From Desulfobacterales bacterium (GTDB lineage Bacteria; Desulfobacterota; Desulfobacteria; Desulfobacterales; Desulfobacteraceae): a DNA stretch of 64,000 bases. The DNA lies in the NCBI GenBank assembly GCA_023143455.1, contig JAGLHT010000002.1, forward strand, positions 1 to 64,000. Reading direction: 5' to 3'. Under the pieces are notes generated by a model. That model worked only from the letters and a program-made list of their open reading frames with translations, was not told the DNA's origin and searched no databases. Both the position numbers and the translations under genes were made by a program. Of this stretch, positions 1 to 10,136 are shown in pieces (the first letter of the stretch is position 1; each line of letters opens with the position of its first letter).

Positions 1-2853
1 AAAGCTGAAGACAGAGAACTTTTCAGAAATGCAATGGAAAAAATCAACCTCAGGATTCCAAGAAGCAACTTTGCCTATAAAATCGAAGATGTTGAACCTA
101 TTGCCAAAGAAATTGGTTTCCCAATAATTGTACGTCCTAGCTTTACCCTTGGCGGCACAGGCGGAGGTGTTGCATACAACTTAGAAGAGCTTTTACTTCT
201 TTCAAAAACAGGACTTGACGCGAGCCTTAATACCCAGGTTATGCTGGAAGAATCTGTTCTGGGCTGGAAAGAATACGAACTTGAAGTCATGCGTGACAAC
301 GCAGGGAATGTTGTTATTATCTGCTCCATTGAAAATGTGGATCCCATGGGTGTCCATACCGGAGACAGCATAACTGTTGCACCTGCCCAAACTCTTTCTG
401 ATAAAGAATATCAAAAATTACGAGATGCCTCCATAGCCATAATGAATGAAATTGGAGTTGATACCGGAGGCTCAAATGTTCAGTTTGCAATCAACCCTGA
501 AAATGGGGAAATGATTGTTGTGGAAATGAACCCCAGGGTTTCAAGAAGTTCAGCGCTTGCATCAAAAGCAACTGGATTTCCCATTGCAAAAATTGCAGCT
601 AAACTTGCTGTTGGATATACCTTAGATGAAATTCCCAATGATATAACCGGAGAGACACTTGCATGTTTTGAACCTTCTATAGATTATTGTGTTGTAAAAA
701 TACCCAGATGGACTTTTGAAAAATTCCCTGAGACTGAGGATGTTCTTACAACAGCCATGAAATCTGTTGGTGAAACCATGGCAATTGGGCGAACATTTAA
801 AGAAGCTTTGCAAAAGGGTTTAAGATCTCTTGAAATCGGTAGAGCAGGACTTGGAGCTGACGGGAAAGACCCGGGACTTGAAGATCTTTCAGAATCCCAG
901 ATTGAAAACAAGCTTGCTACACCAAATTCCCAAAGGATTTTCTATCTTAAATATGCCTTGGAAAATGGCATGACAATAGAAAAAATCTACAAGCTTACAA
1001 AAATTGATCCCTGGTTTCTTGATCAAATAAAACAAATTATTGAACTTGAAAAAAGAATTAAACTTGCAGGTAAAAACATTCCAAAAGATGTACTTGAATC
1101 TGCAAAAAAAACAGGGTTTTCAGATAAACAATTATCTTTTTTAACAAAACTTACAGAAACAGAAATTGAAAAGAAAAGAAAAGAACTTGGCATTATACCT
1201 GTATATAAGCTTGTTGATACATGTGCAGGAGAATTCCAAGCATCCACTCCCTATTATTATTCAACATATGAAAAAGAATGTGAAGCAAGAATTTCCAACA
1301 AGAAAAAGATAATCATACTTGGTGGAGGACCAAACAGAATCGGCCAGGGAATAGAGTTCGACTATTGCTGCGTCCATGCATCCTATGCCCTAAAAGAAGA
1401 AGGCATTGAAAGTATAATGATTAACTCTAACCCGGAAACTGTCTCAACAGACTATGACACTTCTGATAAACTATATTTTGAACCACTCACAAAAGAAGAT
1501 GTCATGCATATTATTGAAAAAGAAACCCCCGATGGAATCATTGTTCAGTTTGGTGGGCAAACTCCCCTTAACCTTGCTAATGACCTTGAAAAAGCCGGCG
1601 CCCCAATAATTGGAACTTCTCCTGAAAGTATTGCAAGAGCAGAAGACAGAGAACTTTTCCAGGAAATGATAACTATGCTTGGTCTTTTGCAACCGGAAAA
1701 TGGAACAGCAACAAGTTACAAAGAAGCCCAAAAAGTTGCAACTTTAATCGGTTATCCTGTAATGGTACGCCCTTCCTTTGTCCTTGGCGGCAGAGCCATG
1801 AAAATAGTTTATGATGAAAAAGATCTTGAAGAGTATTTTACCCTGGCAATTTCTGCCTCGCCAAAACATCCGGTTTTAATTGATAAATTTTTAGAAGAAG
1901 CTTTTGAACTTGATGTTGACGCAATTTCTGATGGAGAAAATACTATAATTGCAGGTATGATGGAACACATTGAAGAAGCAGGCATACATTCAGGAGATTC
2001 TGCATGTGTCCTTCCTCCTTTTTCCATATCAAAAGAACATATTGATGAAATGACAAAAGCAACCAAAGCCATCGCAAAAGAACTTTTAGTTAAAGGGCTC
2101 ATGAATATACAATTTGGAATAATGGATGACAAAGTTTATATAATAGAAGTAAATCCCAGGGCTTCAAGAACTATCCCTTTTGTATGCAAGGCAACAGGTA
2201 TTCCCTTTGCAAAGCTTGCCACCAAGGTAATGCTTGGCAAAAGCCTTAAAGAGTTAGGATTAACAAAAGAATTTGTTCCAAATCATTATTCAGTAAAAGA
2301 GGCTGTCATGCCCTTTGATAAATTTACCAATGTTGACCCTGTGCTTGGTCCTGAAATGAAATCCACCGGCGAAGTAATGGGCATAGACAATGACCTTGGG
2401 ACTGCCTTTGCCAAGGCACAATTTGGAGCCTCACAACTTTTACCAACCTCTGGCAATGTTTTTATAAGTATTCAGGATAAAGATAAAAAAGCAGCTCTTC
2501 CCATTGCAGAAAAGCTCTATGAAATGGGATTTAAGATACTTGCCACCAAAGGCACAGCAGACTTTCTTGAAGAAAATTCAATCCCTTCTGAAATCATTAA
2601 AAAAGTATCAACAGGTCGTCCCAATGTTGTTGATGCAGTGAAAAACAATCGCATACAACTTATATTAAACACAGCATCAAACAGCCAGACAAGACGTGAC
2701 GGCTATGCAATAAGAAGTGCGGCTCTAAAATTTAAAATTCCATATTCAACCACTACTGATGGAACAAAAGCTATCTGTAATGCAATAACCGCTTTAAGGA
2801 AAAAAGAATTTACAGTTAAAACTATTCAAGAATACCATAAGACTATTTTATAA
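1..2853 (+). CDS. carB: carbamoyl-phosphate synthase large subunit (5' truncated by window edge)
   Basis: Large subunit of carbamoyl-phosphate synthase, which makes carbamoyl phosphate from bicarbonate, ATP and glutamine-derived ammonia for pyrimidines and arginine. The reading frame is open from base 1, so the start lies upstream; the ATG at 34 is internal. About 950 residues are present against roughly 1070 in the family. The internally duplicated architecture is visible: AEDRELF opens an ATP-grasp unit at the window start and recurs near base 1640, and each half carries a VRPSF..GG motif and an E.NPR motif ([11 protein letters not shown] and [10 protein letters not shown]). The last ~130 residues form the MGS-like allosteric domain. 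A radical SAM gene follows 15 bp downstream. carA is not in the window. Confidence 0.97.
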   Translation, partial: KAEDRELFRNAMEKINLRIPRSNFAYKIEDVEPIAKEIGFPIIVRPSFTLGGTGGGVAYNLEELLLLSKTGLDASLNTQVMLEESVLGWKEYELEVMRDNAGNVVIICSIENVDPMGVHTGDSITVAPAQTLSDKEYQKLRDASIAIMNEIGVDTGGSNVQFAINPENGEMIVVEMNPRVSRSSALASKATGFPIAKIAAKLAVGYTLDEIPNDITGETLACFEPSIDYCVVKIPRWTFEKFPETEDVLTTAMKSVGETMAIGRTFKEALQKGLRSLEIGRAGLGADGKDPGLEDLSESQIENKLATPNSQRIFYLKYALENGMTIEKIYKLTKIDPWFLDQIKQIIELEKRIKLAGKNIPKDVLESAKKTGFSDKQLSFLTKLTETEIEKKRKELGIIPVYKLVDTCAGEFQASTPYYYSTYEKECEARISNKKKIIILGGGPNRIGQGIEFDYCCVHASYALKEEGIESIMINSNPETVSTDYDTSDKLYFEPLTKEDVMHIIEKETPDGIIVQFGGQTPLNLANDLEKAGAPIIGTSPESIARAEDRELFQEMITMLGLLQPENGTATSYKEAQKVATLIGYPVMVRPSFVLGGRAMKIVYDEKDLEEYFTLAISASPKHPVLIDKFLEEAFELDVDAISDGENTIIAGMMEHIEEAGIHSGDSACVLPPFSISKEHIDEMTKATKAIAKELLVKGLMNIQFGIMDDKVYIIEVNPRASRTIPFVCKATGIPFAKLATKVMLGKSLKELGLTKEFVPNHYSVKEAVMPFDKFTNVDPVLGPEMKSTGEVMGIDNDLGTAFAKAQFGASQLLPTSGNVFISIQDKDKKAALPIAEKLYEMGFKILATKGTADFLEENSIPSEIIKKVSTGRPNVVDAVKNNRIQLILNTASNSQTRRDGYAIRSAALKFKIPYSTTTDGTKAICNAITALRKKEFTVKTIQEYHKTIL

Positions 2854-2868
2854 AGAGATATAGTAACT

Positions 2869-3888
2869 ATGCAGAAACAGACTGTTACTTTTTCAAAAAA
2901 CTCTTCCAACCTTTTTTTCCATATTTTGACAAAATGTAATTTGTCCTGCAAGCATTGTTATATAAATAAAGAACAGCATGGTGACAATACACTTGATATC
3001 GAAACAATAAAAAACTGGCTCACTCTTTTTTCAAATAAAAGCAAGCAAACAAATGTAATTTTTCTGGGTGGTGAGCCAACGTTACACCCTGACCTTTCAC
3101 TTGCTGTAAAACATGCAAAAAAAATAGGGTTCAACTCTATCACTATCGATACAAACGGGTATCTGTTTAATAATATCTTAGATAAAATCACAAGCGATGA
3201 AGTTGATTTCATAAGCTTTTCCTTAGATGGCGCAACTAAAAAAACTAATGATTCTATCCGGGGCAAGGGCTCTTATGATCAATGTCTCGCCGGTATAAAA
3301 CAAGCTCAGGCAAAAGGCTTTTCAACTTCAATGATATATACCATAAGCAATGAAAATATAGATGAACTTTCAATGATGCCTGATCTTGTAAAGACTCTTA
3401 ATATTGAACGCTTTTTTATTCAGGTTCTTGGGATAAGGGGAAAATCATCTGAAATAAAAAATAATAAAATAAGCTCAAATCCAAGTGTAAGTCAGGTATC
3501 AAAAGAAAAATGGCTAACTCTTGTCCCGAAAATTGCTGAACAAATTGCCCTGCTTGGAATAATTGTAACTTATCCCAAGGTGTTTCTAAACAATGATGAA
3601 AAATTTGAATGTGCAGCGCTGTTTGCCAATAATTATTTTGTTTTCCCTAATCGAAGAGTCTATCAATGCCCTGTTTGCGAAGATTTACCTATGCACAGCT
3701 TTGAAATAAGAAACAATCTTTTAGTAAAAACAGAGAAAATAAACGAAAAAAATATTTTCAGCCTTTCTATCCCTGAAGGATGTGTGATGAACAAGCTTAT
3801 ACAGCCTGACAACCTTGTATATGATAAAAAAGGTGCTCCAAAATACAAAATTGCCTGCTGTTTGTTAAAACAGGAAATTAGTCTCTGA
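2869..3888 (+). CDS. radical SAM protein
   Basis: Radical SAM enzyme of unknown substrate. Near the N-terminus it has the cluster motif CNLSCKHC (C23, C27, C30), followed by the SAM-binding GGEPT motif. The C-terminal third holds further cysteines (QCPVCED, EGCVMN, IACCL) that could ligate an auxiliary iron-sulfur cluster, as in SPASM or Twitch proteins, but the spacing is not a clear SPASM match. The gene starts 15 bp after carB and is probably cotranscribed with it; there is no sequence link to carbamoyl phosphate. A peptide- or cofactor-modifying role is possible, but no precursor peptide gene is visible nearby. Confidence 0.85.
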   Translation: MQKQTVTFSKNSSNLFFHILTKCNLSCKHCYINKEQHGDNTLDIETIKNWLTLFSNKSKQTNVIFLGGEPTLHPDLSLAVKHAKKIGFNSITIDTNGYLFNNILDKITSDEVDFISFSLDGATKKTNDSIRGKGSYDQCLAGIKQAQAKGFSTSMIYTISNENIDELSMMPDLVKTLNIERFFIQVLGIRGKSSEIKNNKISSNPSVSQVSKEKWLTLVPKIAEQIALLGIIVTYPKVFLNNDEKFECAALFANNYFVFPNRRVYQCPVCEDLPMHSFEIRNNLLVKTEKINEKNIFSLSIPEGCVMNKLIQPDNLVYDKKGAPKYKIACCLLKQEISL

Positions 3889-3900
3889 TCCAAAGATTCT

Positions 3901-3929
3901 TTGACAATCATAATAATTTTTTCTATAGT
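3901..3929 (+). promoter_or_regulatory. sigma-70-type promoter for the EAL/HDOD gene
   Basis: TTGACA at 3901-3906, a 17-base spacer, then TATAGT at 3924-3929, one base off the -10 consensus. Transcription would begin near 3936, which excludes the upstream TTG start at 3934 and supports ATG 3964 for the next gene. Confidence 0.7.
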
Positions 3930-3963
3930 TTAGTTGTCTTTTAATAAGCGAAAATTTTTAATT

Positions 3964-5187
3964 ATGAAAACATTTATTGCGCGACAACCTATATTAGACC
4001 GAGCTAAAAACACCATCGGATATGAACTTTTTTTCAGAGATGGTATTAACAATGCTTTCCCTGATATAAGTGGAGATGTTGCAACTTTTCGAATCATTGT
4101 TGATACCTTTTTATCCTCGGGCTCAAGAAATTTAACCAGTGGAAAACCTGCATTTCTTAATTTCCCTCAGAATCTCATTGTCAACAATTCAGCCAGCTTT
4201 CTTCCAAACGATAAAATCGTAATTGAAATACTTGAAGATGTCATGCCTGGCAATAACGTGATTCAATCTTTAAAAAAATTAAGGGCTGAAGGATATAAAA
4301 TAGCTCTTGACGATTTTATTTTTGAAGAAAGCCTTTTACCCTTAATTTCAATTGCAGATATTATCAAGCTTGATATAAAACTCCTTGATTTCAAAGAAAT
4401 TGAAGAAACCATGGAGAAAGTCAATCAGAATTTCAATATTAAATTCCTTGCAGAAAAAGTTGAAACTATTAAAGAGTTTGAACAATCAAAACAACTTGGA
4501 TTCTCATATTTTCAGGGGTATTTTTTTGAACAACCTAAAATTATCCAGAACAAAACAATCCCGGCATCCCAGAAAAATATTATGAGCCTTGTTGGGGAGG
4601 TTTCAAAAAAGAAAATTGACTTTCAAAAACTGCAATCTCTTATTAAAATGGATATTGGTCTCTCATTTAGACTTTTAAGGCTTATAAATTCAGTTTATTA
4701 CAAACGCGCCATGGAAATAAACACAATAAAGAATGCAATAATTGCCCTTGGTGAAGATAAAACTATACGTTTTATCATGATGGTGGCAGCAACTGAAATG
4801 GCAAAAGGAAAACCGGATGAGTTGATAAAAACCTCAATACTACGTGCTATAATGGCTGAACTTACAAGTCCAATTTTAAAATCAAAATACTCAGAAAATG
4901 AACTCTTCACACTTGGACTTTTTTCCAATGCAGATGCAATGCTCGGTATTACCATGGAAAATTTAATGAATGAAATGCCATTTACGACAAGAATAAAAGA
5001 AGGACTGCTTCAAAAAGATAATAATTTTACAAGTATTTTGAACCTTATCTCTTCTTTTGAAAAAGTTGATTGGACCAAAAGAAAAAATCGTTGTAAAGAC
5101 TTTAATATTTCTGAACATGAAATGCAGATTATTTACATGGATGCATTAAAAAAAGCAGACTCTTTTCTTAGTTATTTAGCTGTTTAA
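3964..5187 (+). CDS. EAL and HDOD domain signalling protein
   Basis: A 407-residue protein with an N-terminal EAL-like domain (residues ~1-190) and a C-terminal HDOD domain (~200-390), the YuxH-like architecture. The opening MKTFIARQPILDRAKNTIGYE is characteristic of that family. Where EAL phosphodiesterases have the EAL signature and metal ligands this protein reads GYELFF and LDDFIFEE, so the domain is probably not a canonical c-di-GMP phosphodiesterase; a regulatory role is likelier (inference). The HDOD part is a catalytically inactive HD-like domain used in protein-protein signalling. An in-frame TTG exists at 3934, but the promoter position and the conserved N-terminus favour ATG 3964. 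Transcribed alone. Confidence 0.9.
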   Translation: MKTFIARQPILDRAKNTIGYELFFRDGINNAFPDISGDVATFRIIVDTFLSSGSRNLTSGKPAFLNFPQNLIVNNSASFLPNDKIVIEILEDVMPGNNVIQSLKKLRAEGYKIALDDFIFEESLLPLISIADIIKLDIKLLDFKEIEETMEKVNQNFNIKFLAEKVETIKEFEQSKQLGFSYFQGYFFEQPKIIQNKTIPASQKNIMSLVGEVSKKKIDFQKLQSLIKMDIGLSFRLLRLINSVYYKRAMEINTIKNAIIALGEDKTIRFIMMVAATEMAKGKPDELIKTSILRAIMAELTSPILKSKYSENELFTLGLFSNADAMLGITMENLMNEMPFTTRIKEGLLQKDNNFTSILNLISSFEKVDWTKRKNRCKDFNISEHEMQIIYMDALKKADSFLSYLAV

Positions 5188-5207
5188 TAATAGTAAAACA
5201 AAAAGCC

Positions 5208-5237
5208 TTGACACTACTATTTATTTGCTTATTTTAT
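5208..5237 (+). promoter_or_regulatory. possible promoter of the NifU-like gene
   Basis: TTGACA at 5208-5213 and, 18 bases later, TTTTAT at 5232-5237, a 4/6 match to the -10 box. It sits about 45 bases upstream of the NifU-like ATG, which has its own ribosome binding site (GAGGA at 5276-5280). Confidence 0.4.
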
Positions 5238-5284
5238 CTTCATTGAAAATAAAATAAAAACATGATCTATATTTTGAGGAAAAA

Positions 5285-5794
5285 ATGAATAATATAAATA
5301 CACAAGCCATTGAAAATGAAAAAAAAGCCCTTGCAGAAATAGGATACGGTGCAAACGCAATAAAATATTATATCGAAAAACCTTACATGGGTGATCTACC
5401 TGATGCTGACCATATATCTGAAATGGTTGGAACCTGTGGAGACACTATGAAAATCTATTTGAAATTTGATAATGAAAAAATTGCTGATGCAAGATATCAG
5501 GTTCTTGGATGTGCTGGCGCTGTTTCAGCTGCAATGGCTATTGCAGAAGCGTTAAAAGGTAAAACAGTTGAAGAAGCTAAAGAAATCAATGACGGACATA
5601 TCTTTAATATACTGGAAAATATCCCGGAAAAAAAGCATCATTGTATCCAGCTTGCTGTTAAAACTATGCACAAAGCTATAGACGAATATCAGAACAATAT
5701 CACTTATGAAAATTCAGAACCCTTAAAGTGTGACAAGGTCTGCGATAGTGACTGTTGTAGCAAAAACACAATTAAGCTACCTAAAGCCATATAA
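5285..5794 (+). CDS. NifU/IscU-like iron-sulfur cluster scaffold protein
   Basis: A 169-residue protein resembling the N-terminal scaffold domain of NifU/IscU. The three scaffold cysteines are visible: C51 in GTCGDTMKI, C76 in LGCAGAVSAA and C120 in KKHHCIQLA, with D53 after the first. A cysteine-rich tail (CDKVCDSDCC) follows the scaffold domain and is not part of the IscU fold; it may bind metal or a cluster. No nifS/iscS cysteine desulfurase is adjacent. The 3' end overlaps the convergent cbiB gene by 14 bases. The protein probably assembles clusters for anaerobic enzymes, but could be a single-domain variant with another partner. Confidence 0.88.
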   Translation: MNNINTQAIENEKKALAEIGYGANAIKYYIEKPYMGDLPDADHISEMVGTCGDTMKIYLKFDNEKIADARYQVLGCAGAVSAAMAIAEALKGKTVEEAKEINDGHIFNILENIPEKKHHCIQLAVKTMHKAIDEYQNNITYENSEPLKCDKVCDSDCCSKNTIKLPKAI

Positions 5795-6719
5795 TAAAAC
5801 AGGATATTATTATTGATAAGAATGAAGAAAAAAGCATAAGCTCACATGCCTGTTTTATTTGATATAAGCCAGAATCATTGAAATCATTACCGATATAAGG
5901 TTTATCAACAAGTTTACCATGATAATAATTTGGTCCCCCAAGTTTTATGTGAAGAGCTCCTGCAAAAGAAGCTTCCGGGAAACCTGCATTGGGACTTTTG
6001 TGAAATCTGCCTTCTCTAAGGCCTGTTTTAAGTGAAGAAAATCCTCTTTTGCCTGGAAATAAAGTTGCTCCGGCTGCAATTATTATCACTGAAATTCTTG
6101 CCGGAATAAAATTTGCTACATCATCAATTTTTGCTGAAGCTCTGCCAAATTCAATATACTTTTCATTTTTATACCCAACCATTGAATCAAGTGTGTTAAC
6201 CATTTTATATGCTACTGCACATGGAACACCTCCAATAAGAGCAAAAAAAAGTGGGGATAAAAATCCATCCACAAAATTTTCAGCAACAGTCTCCACCGCA
6301 GCTCTTACTATTCCTGTCTGGTCAAGGGATTTAACTTCCCTTCCAACAATCATTGCAATTTTGTCTCGCCCTGATTCAATACCACTTGTTTCAAGCGCAA
6401 TTTTAACATCCATGGCAGCTTTATAAAGACTCTTGGAAGATAAGGTGAAAAACATGAACACACAGCTTACAATTTGACCAAAGAAAAAATCAATTGATCT
6501 GCATAAACTGATTATACCGTATGTTAGAGCAAAGGTTGATCCAATAAGGAAAACTGCAAAAAGAGCGCCACAAAATACCTGATTAGATACTATTTTTCTA
6601 AACAGAGGTTCAAAAAACTCAATAGCTTTTCCCATAAAAACAACAGGATGAGGTAAAAAAGTTGGGTCTCCAACAATCAAATCAAGTACAAAAGCAAATA
6701 ATAGTATATACCATTCCAT
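5781..6719 (-). CDS. cbiB: adenosylcobinamide-phosphate synthase CbiB
   Basis: Integral membrane enzyme that joins the aminopropanol phosphate linker to adenosylcobyric acid, making adenosylcobinamide phosphate. The 312 residues match the usual family length. Conserved CbiB features are the start LDLIVGDP..LPHPV.FMGK, the AVETVAENFVDG segment, and hydrophobic segments throughout including the extreme C-terminus. It is the last gene of the minus-strand run cobU - radical SAM - cobS - cobD - cbiB, 6 bp after cobD, whose product supplies the linker. Its 3' end overlaps the convergent NifU-like gene by 14 bases. Confidence 0.95.
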   Translation of the reverse strand: MEWYILLFAFVLDLIVGDPTFLPHPVVFMGKAIEFFEPLFRKIVSNQVFCGALFAVFLIGSTFALTYGIISLCRSIDFFFGQIVSCVFMFFTLSSKSLYKAAMDVKIALETSGIESGRDKIAMIVGREVKSLDQTGIVRAAVETVAENFVDGFLSPLFFALIGGVPCAVAYKMVNTLDSMVGYKNEKYIEFGRASAKIDDVANFIPARISVIIIAAGATLFPGKRGFSSLKTGLREGRFHKSPNAGFPEASFAGALHIKLGGPNYYHGKLVDKPYIGNDFNDSGLYQIKQACELMLFSSFLSIIISCFIIWL

Positions 6720-6725
6720 TTTAAT

Positions 6726-7808
6726 CTATTGCTTTAAAGCTTGTTTAACAAGATTTGCAAGTCTCTTGTTTAAGTCTTGTGTTTTAAGAGAAAAGCGAAC
6801 AAATTTGTCTGAAAGTCCATAAAAATTTGAACAATCCCTGATTAAAATCTTTTGATCTCCAATATACCTACACAAATCATTTGATTTGAGATTTAAAGTT
6901 AGTTTCGCAAGTATAAATGAAGTCTCAGAAGGAAATAATTGTATCCCATAGGTGTTTTTTAAATTATCTATAAAGCTCTCTCTCTCTTCATTGATAAACT
7001 TTCTTGTTTTCTCAAGAAATGCTTTATTTTGATCTTCTTTTTCAAGAAGGTAAATAACTCCTTTTTGTGCAAGAGAATTGATTGACCATGGTTGATAATA
7101 ATGCATCACCTGCTTTATTATTTCAGGGTTTGCTATTAAAAACCCGGTTCTCAATCCAGGCACTCTGAATATCTTTGACATTGAAGCAAGTACCACTAAA
7201 TTGGCAAGCTCTGCATTATTAATAAGTGACAAGTCTTCAGCTTCATTAACAAAGGGGAGATAGGACTCATCTACAACAAAAAGAGTATCAGGGTGTTTGT
7301 TTATAAGTTTTATAATATCTTCTTTGGCAATAAGACCTGCTGTAGGGTTATTGGGATTGCATATAAAAATTGTATCAAAATTGTCAGCTACTTCTGAAAT
7401 TTTATTTAAATCATGGACAAACAAAGAATCTTCACTTGAATTTAAAAAAGTATATTGAACATTATGCATTATACAGGCATCTTTGTAGTCTGAGTATGCT
7501 GGTCCACAAATAAGCACTTCTTTAGATTTCAATGCCTGAATCAGTGTATAAATAAACCACGTTGTGCCATTCCCAACTGCAATCCTTGCAGAATCAATGT
7601 TCTTTGATTTGCTGAATGCCTGGATCATTCCCATTGCATCTACTTCAGGAAGTGATCTTATCTCTTTAACATTTTCCTGGATATAGACCTCAAACCCTTC
7701 AGGAGGTCCTAAAGGATTAAGATTACTACTCATATCTATAATTTCTTTTGGAGAGCAACAAAGCCTTTTTGCAAGTGCTTTTTTATTACCGCCATGCCCA
7801 ATTATCAT
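6726..7808 (-). CDS. cobD: threonine-phosphate decarboxylase CobD-type aminotransferase
   Basis: PLP-dependent fold-type I enzyme of 360 residues. The N-terminal GHGGN and DMSSNLNPLGPP segment is typical of CobD, which decarboxylates L-threonine O-3-phosphate to (R)-1-amino-2-propanol phosphate. The NPNNPT motif and the PLP lysine in SMSKIFRVPGLRTGF are present. The family is close to histidinol-phosphate aminotransferase (HisC); position between cobS and cbiB, with 6- and 16-bp gaps, decides for CobD. The N-terminal CC pair is unusual but not known to matter. Confidence 0.92.
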   Translation of the reverse strand: MIIGHGGNKKALAKRLCCSPKEIIDMSSNLNPLGPPEGFEVYIQENVKEIRSLPEVDAMGMIQAFSKSKNIDSARIAVGNGTTWFIYTLIQALKSKEVLICGPAYSDYKDACIMHNVQYTFLNSSEDSLFVHDLNKISEVADNFDTIFICNPNNPTAGLIAKEDIIKLINKHPDTLFVVDESYLPFVNEAEDLSLINNAELANLVVLASMSKIFRVPGLRTGFLIANPEIIKQVMHYYQPWSINSLAQKGVIYLLEKEDQNKAFLEKTRKFINEERESFIDNLKNTYGIQLFPSETSFILAKLTLNLKSNDLCRYIGDQKILIRDCSNFYGLSDKFVRFSLKTQDLNKRLANLVKQALKQ

Positions 7809-7824
7809 CCTAGATAAATTCCTT

Positions 7825-8607
7825 TTAAAATAGTGTCATTCCAGCGACCACAAAAAGCAAAGCTTCAATAACTTCTGTCATGGCTCCCAGCATATCGCCT
7901 GTGATACAGTTCATCTTTTTTTTATAAAAAAAGAGTATGGCAAAGACCATTAACCCAAATGAAAAATTAATAATAATAAACTTATACCCTGTAAAAACAG
8001 AGATTATTACTGGAATGCAAAGCCAGATAAAATCTTTAAACTCAAGCTCTCTTGTAAAAAAATCATGCCCGGTTCCTTTTTCTCGCCCATAATTAAGGAA
8101 TTTTATCCCAAATATCATGCTGCTTCTGGCATATGCCGGAATAATCAAAAAAAGTAACATGACTGTAGTACCCGAACAGGAAGCTTTTACAGAATATATA
8201 CCAGCAAATTTAACAGCTAAGGTGCAAACCACTGCAACAAGACCCATCATCCCGGTTCTTGAGTCCTTCATTATTAATAAAGCTTTTTCCCTCGACCTGT
8301 GGCTAAAAATACCATCTGCTGTATCCCCGACACCATCAAGATGAAATGCGCCTGTAATTACAACAAGAAAAATCAGATCAAGAAGGACAACAACACCTTC
8401 ATAAAAGAAAACTGAAGCAATCAGATCAAAAACTATTAGTAAACTACCAATAACAAGGCCAATAATTGGAAAAAATCGTATCATTCCCGAAGGAGAAAAA
8501 TGTGAATTTTTACCTGATGGAAGAATTGTAATAAATTGGAGAGCTGATTTAAAATCACTCAAAAATTTTCTTTTATCTTCCCCATAGTTCTCATTGGTAT
8601 TATTCAT
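7825..8607 (-). CDS. cobS: adenosylcobinamide-GDP ribazoletransferase CobS
   Basis: Membrane enzyme that joins adenosylcobinamide-GDP to alpha-ribazole (phosphate), the last assembly step of cobalamin. The 260 residues and several hydrophobic segments fit. The conserved metal-binding stretch FHLDGVGDTADG and KDSRTGMMG identify the family. The N-terminus is hydrophilic and about 15 residues longer than common, with FKSALQFITILPS starting the conserved part. It lies between a radical SAM gene (25-bp gap) and cobD (16-bp gap) in the corrinoid operon. Confidence 0.95.
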   Translation of the reverse strand: MNNTNENYGEDKRKFLSDFKSALQFITILPSGKNSHFSPSGMIRFFPIIGLVIGSLLIVFDLIASVFFYEGVVVLLDLIFLVVITGAFHLDGVGDTADGIFSHRSREKALLIMKDSRTGMMGLVAVVCTLAVKFAGIYSVKASCSGTTVMLLFLIIPAYARSSMIFGIKFLNYGREKGTGHDFFTRELEFKDFIWLCIPVIISVFTGYKFIIINFSFGLMVFAILFFYKKKMNCITGDMLGAMTEVIEALLFVVAGMTLF

Positions 8608-8632
8608 TGGTATTACTCATTATCTTTTATAG

Positions 8633-9568
8633 TCACCCGGCTTTTGTGTAAAAATTACCTCTTTTTTGGGCAACCACTTTAATTTCTCCCTCTTTTTCAA
8701 GCTTAGAAAGATATTTGTTGATTTCATTTATATGTTTCCCGAGAATACTTGATAAATCTTCTAAAGTGCATGGCCTTCTCTTTATTGTTTCTAACACAGC
8801 TTCTTTAATATCTTTTCTAAAGGGAATACCTTTTTTTTGATCTTTAAAAGCTGCAATAATCTCAATATTGTCAAACCCTAAAAAATCTGAAATTTTTTCC
8901 AGACTCTCTTTTGTTGCAGAAGTTATATCAGAAACAGTGCCGGGTCTGTCAAGGGTGTTAAGTTGTGTTTTGTCAGGTTTTATTTTTTCTATACTCTTTT
9001 TTAAAAACTCAAGGTCTTTTTGGCTGTCATTGTATCCGGGAATAATCAGCACTTCCAGCCAGATCTTCCCTTTAAATTCATTCCTTAAATCCCAAAGTCC
9101 CTGGATATATGCTTCTATATTTAAATCAGGGCATGGTCTGTTAATTTTTCTGAATGCCTTAGCAGAGACTGCATCAAGAGATGGAATTATTAAGTCAGCA
9201 TTAATAACATCATCCCTTACTTCCTTTTTAGAAAATAATGTGCCATTTGTTAGCAAAGCAACTGAAACATTCTTTTTATTTTTTTTTATAAATTCAATGA
9301 CTTTGCCAATAGAGGTATTTAAAGTTGGTTCTCCTGAACCTGAAAATGTTATATAATCAGGGTTCGGGTTATTTTCAAAGTAATGACCAAGCTCTTTCAA
9401 AACATCCTTTAATGGCACATATTCTTTTCTTTCACAAGTAAGATTTGTAGTTCTCCCGCACTCGCAATAAACACAGTCGAGACTGCATATTTTATGTGTT
9501 ACAAGGTCAACTCCCAAGGATATTCCAAGCCGCCGTGACGGCACGGGTCCAAAAAGATACTTATACAT
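8633..9568 (-). CDS. radical SAM protein with C-terminal winged-helix-like domain
   Basis: A 311-residue radical SAM protein starting with the diagnostic YLFGPVPSRRLGISLGVD and the cluster motif CSLDCVYC (C28, C32, C35), followed by a GSGEPT SAM-binding motif. Residues ~250-311 look like a small winged helix (LEDLSSILGKHINEINKYL). The family is widespread in anaerobes and annotated only as radical SAM; I do not know its substrate. Here it is embedded between cobU (18-bp gap) and cobS (25-bp gap), so it is coexpressed with cobalamin assembly. That is circumstantial evidence of a corrinoid-linked role, not proof. Confidence 0.85.
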   Translation of the reverse strand: MYKYLFGPVPSRRLGISLGVDLVTHKICSLDCVYCECGRTTNLTCERKEYVPLKDVLKELGHYFENNPNPDYITFSGSGEPTLNTSIGKVIEFIKKNKKNVSVALLTNGTLFSKKEVRDDVINADLIIPSLDAVSAKAFRKINRPCPDLNIEAYIQGLWDLRNEFKGKIWLEVLIIPGYNDSQKDLEFLKKSIEKIKPDKTQLNTLDRPGTVSDITSATKESLEKISDFLGFDNIEIIAAFKDQKKGIPFRKDIKEAVLETIKRRPCTLEDLSSILGKHINEINKYLSKLEKEGEIKVVAQKRGNFYTKAG

Positions 9569-9586
9569 ATTTTTAAAAATCCATAC

Positions 9587-10114
9587 TTATTCTTTTATAT
9601 TTACTGATATTCCAGCTACAGTCCAGACAACATTTTTTACTGCTTTTGCAATTTCCTGGTTTGCAATTCCTGCTATATCTCTAAATACTCGAGCAAGTTT
9701 ATTCTCGGGAACAATACCCGTGCCGACTTCATTAGAAACAAGAATAATAGGGCATTCAGTCTTTTTTACAGAATTAACAAGTTTTTGAATATATTCTAAA
9801 ATCTCTTTCTTTGTATAATCTTTATACAACAAATTAGAAATCCAAAGAGTCAGGCAATCAATTAAGATAACATCAGCTTTGTTTGAATATTCTTCTATTA
9901 TTTCAGGTAATAATACTGGCTCTTCAATGGTCAAAAAGCTTTCTTCTCTTTCTTTTTTATGTGCCAGAACACGCTCTTCCATCTCAGAATCAGTCGGCAC
10001 AGAGGTTGCCACAAATATTTTCCTATTTGCTGAAATATTATTTGCAAGGTTGAGTGCATATCTACTTTTACCGCTTTTGCACCCGCCTATAACCAGCGTG
10101 GTAGTTTTACTCAT
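9587..10114 (-). CDS. cobU: adenosylcobinamide kinase / guanylyltransferase CobU
   Basis: Bifunctional enzyme that phosphorylates adenosylcobinamide and transfers GMP from GTP to give adenosylcobinamide-GDP. The 175 residues match the family. Visible motifs: the P-loop GGCKSGKSRYA near the N-terminus, the VATSVPTDSEMEERVLAHK segment with the GMP-accepting histidine region, DCLTLWISNLL, and VSNEVGTGIVPENKLARVFRDIAG. It is the first gene of the minus-strand corrinoid operon. No cobalamin riboswitch precedes it, unlike the second corrinoid locus in this window; a 9-bp palindrome lies 23 bases upstream. Confidence 0.95.
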   Translation of the reverse strand: MSKTTTLVIGGCKSGKSRYALNLANNISANRKIFVATSVPTDSEMEERVLAHKKEREESFLTIEEPVLLPEIIEEYSNKADVILIDCLTLWISNLLYKDYTKKEILEYIQKLVNSVKKTECPIILVSNEVGTGIVPENKLARVFRDIAGIANQEIAKAVKNVVWTVAGISVNIKE

Positions 10115-10136
10115 AAAAAAGACAATCCCTTATTCT

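Noticed and set aside
3934-3963. Earlier TTG start for the EAL/HDOD gene
   Set aside because: It lies at about the predicted transcription start of the promoter at 3901-3929, and the conserved family N-terminus begins at ATG 3964.
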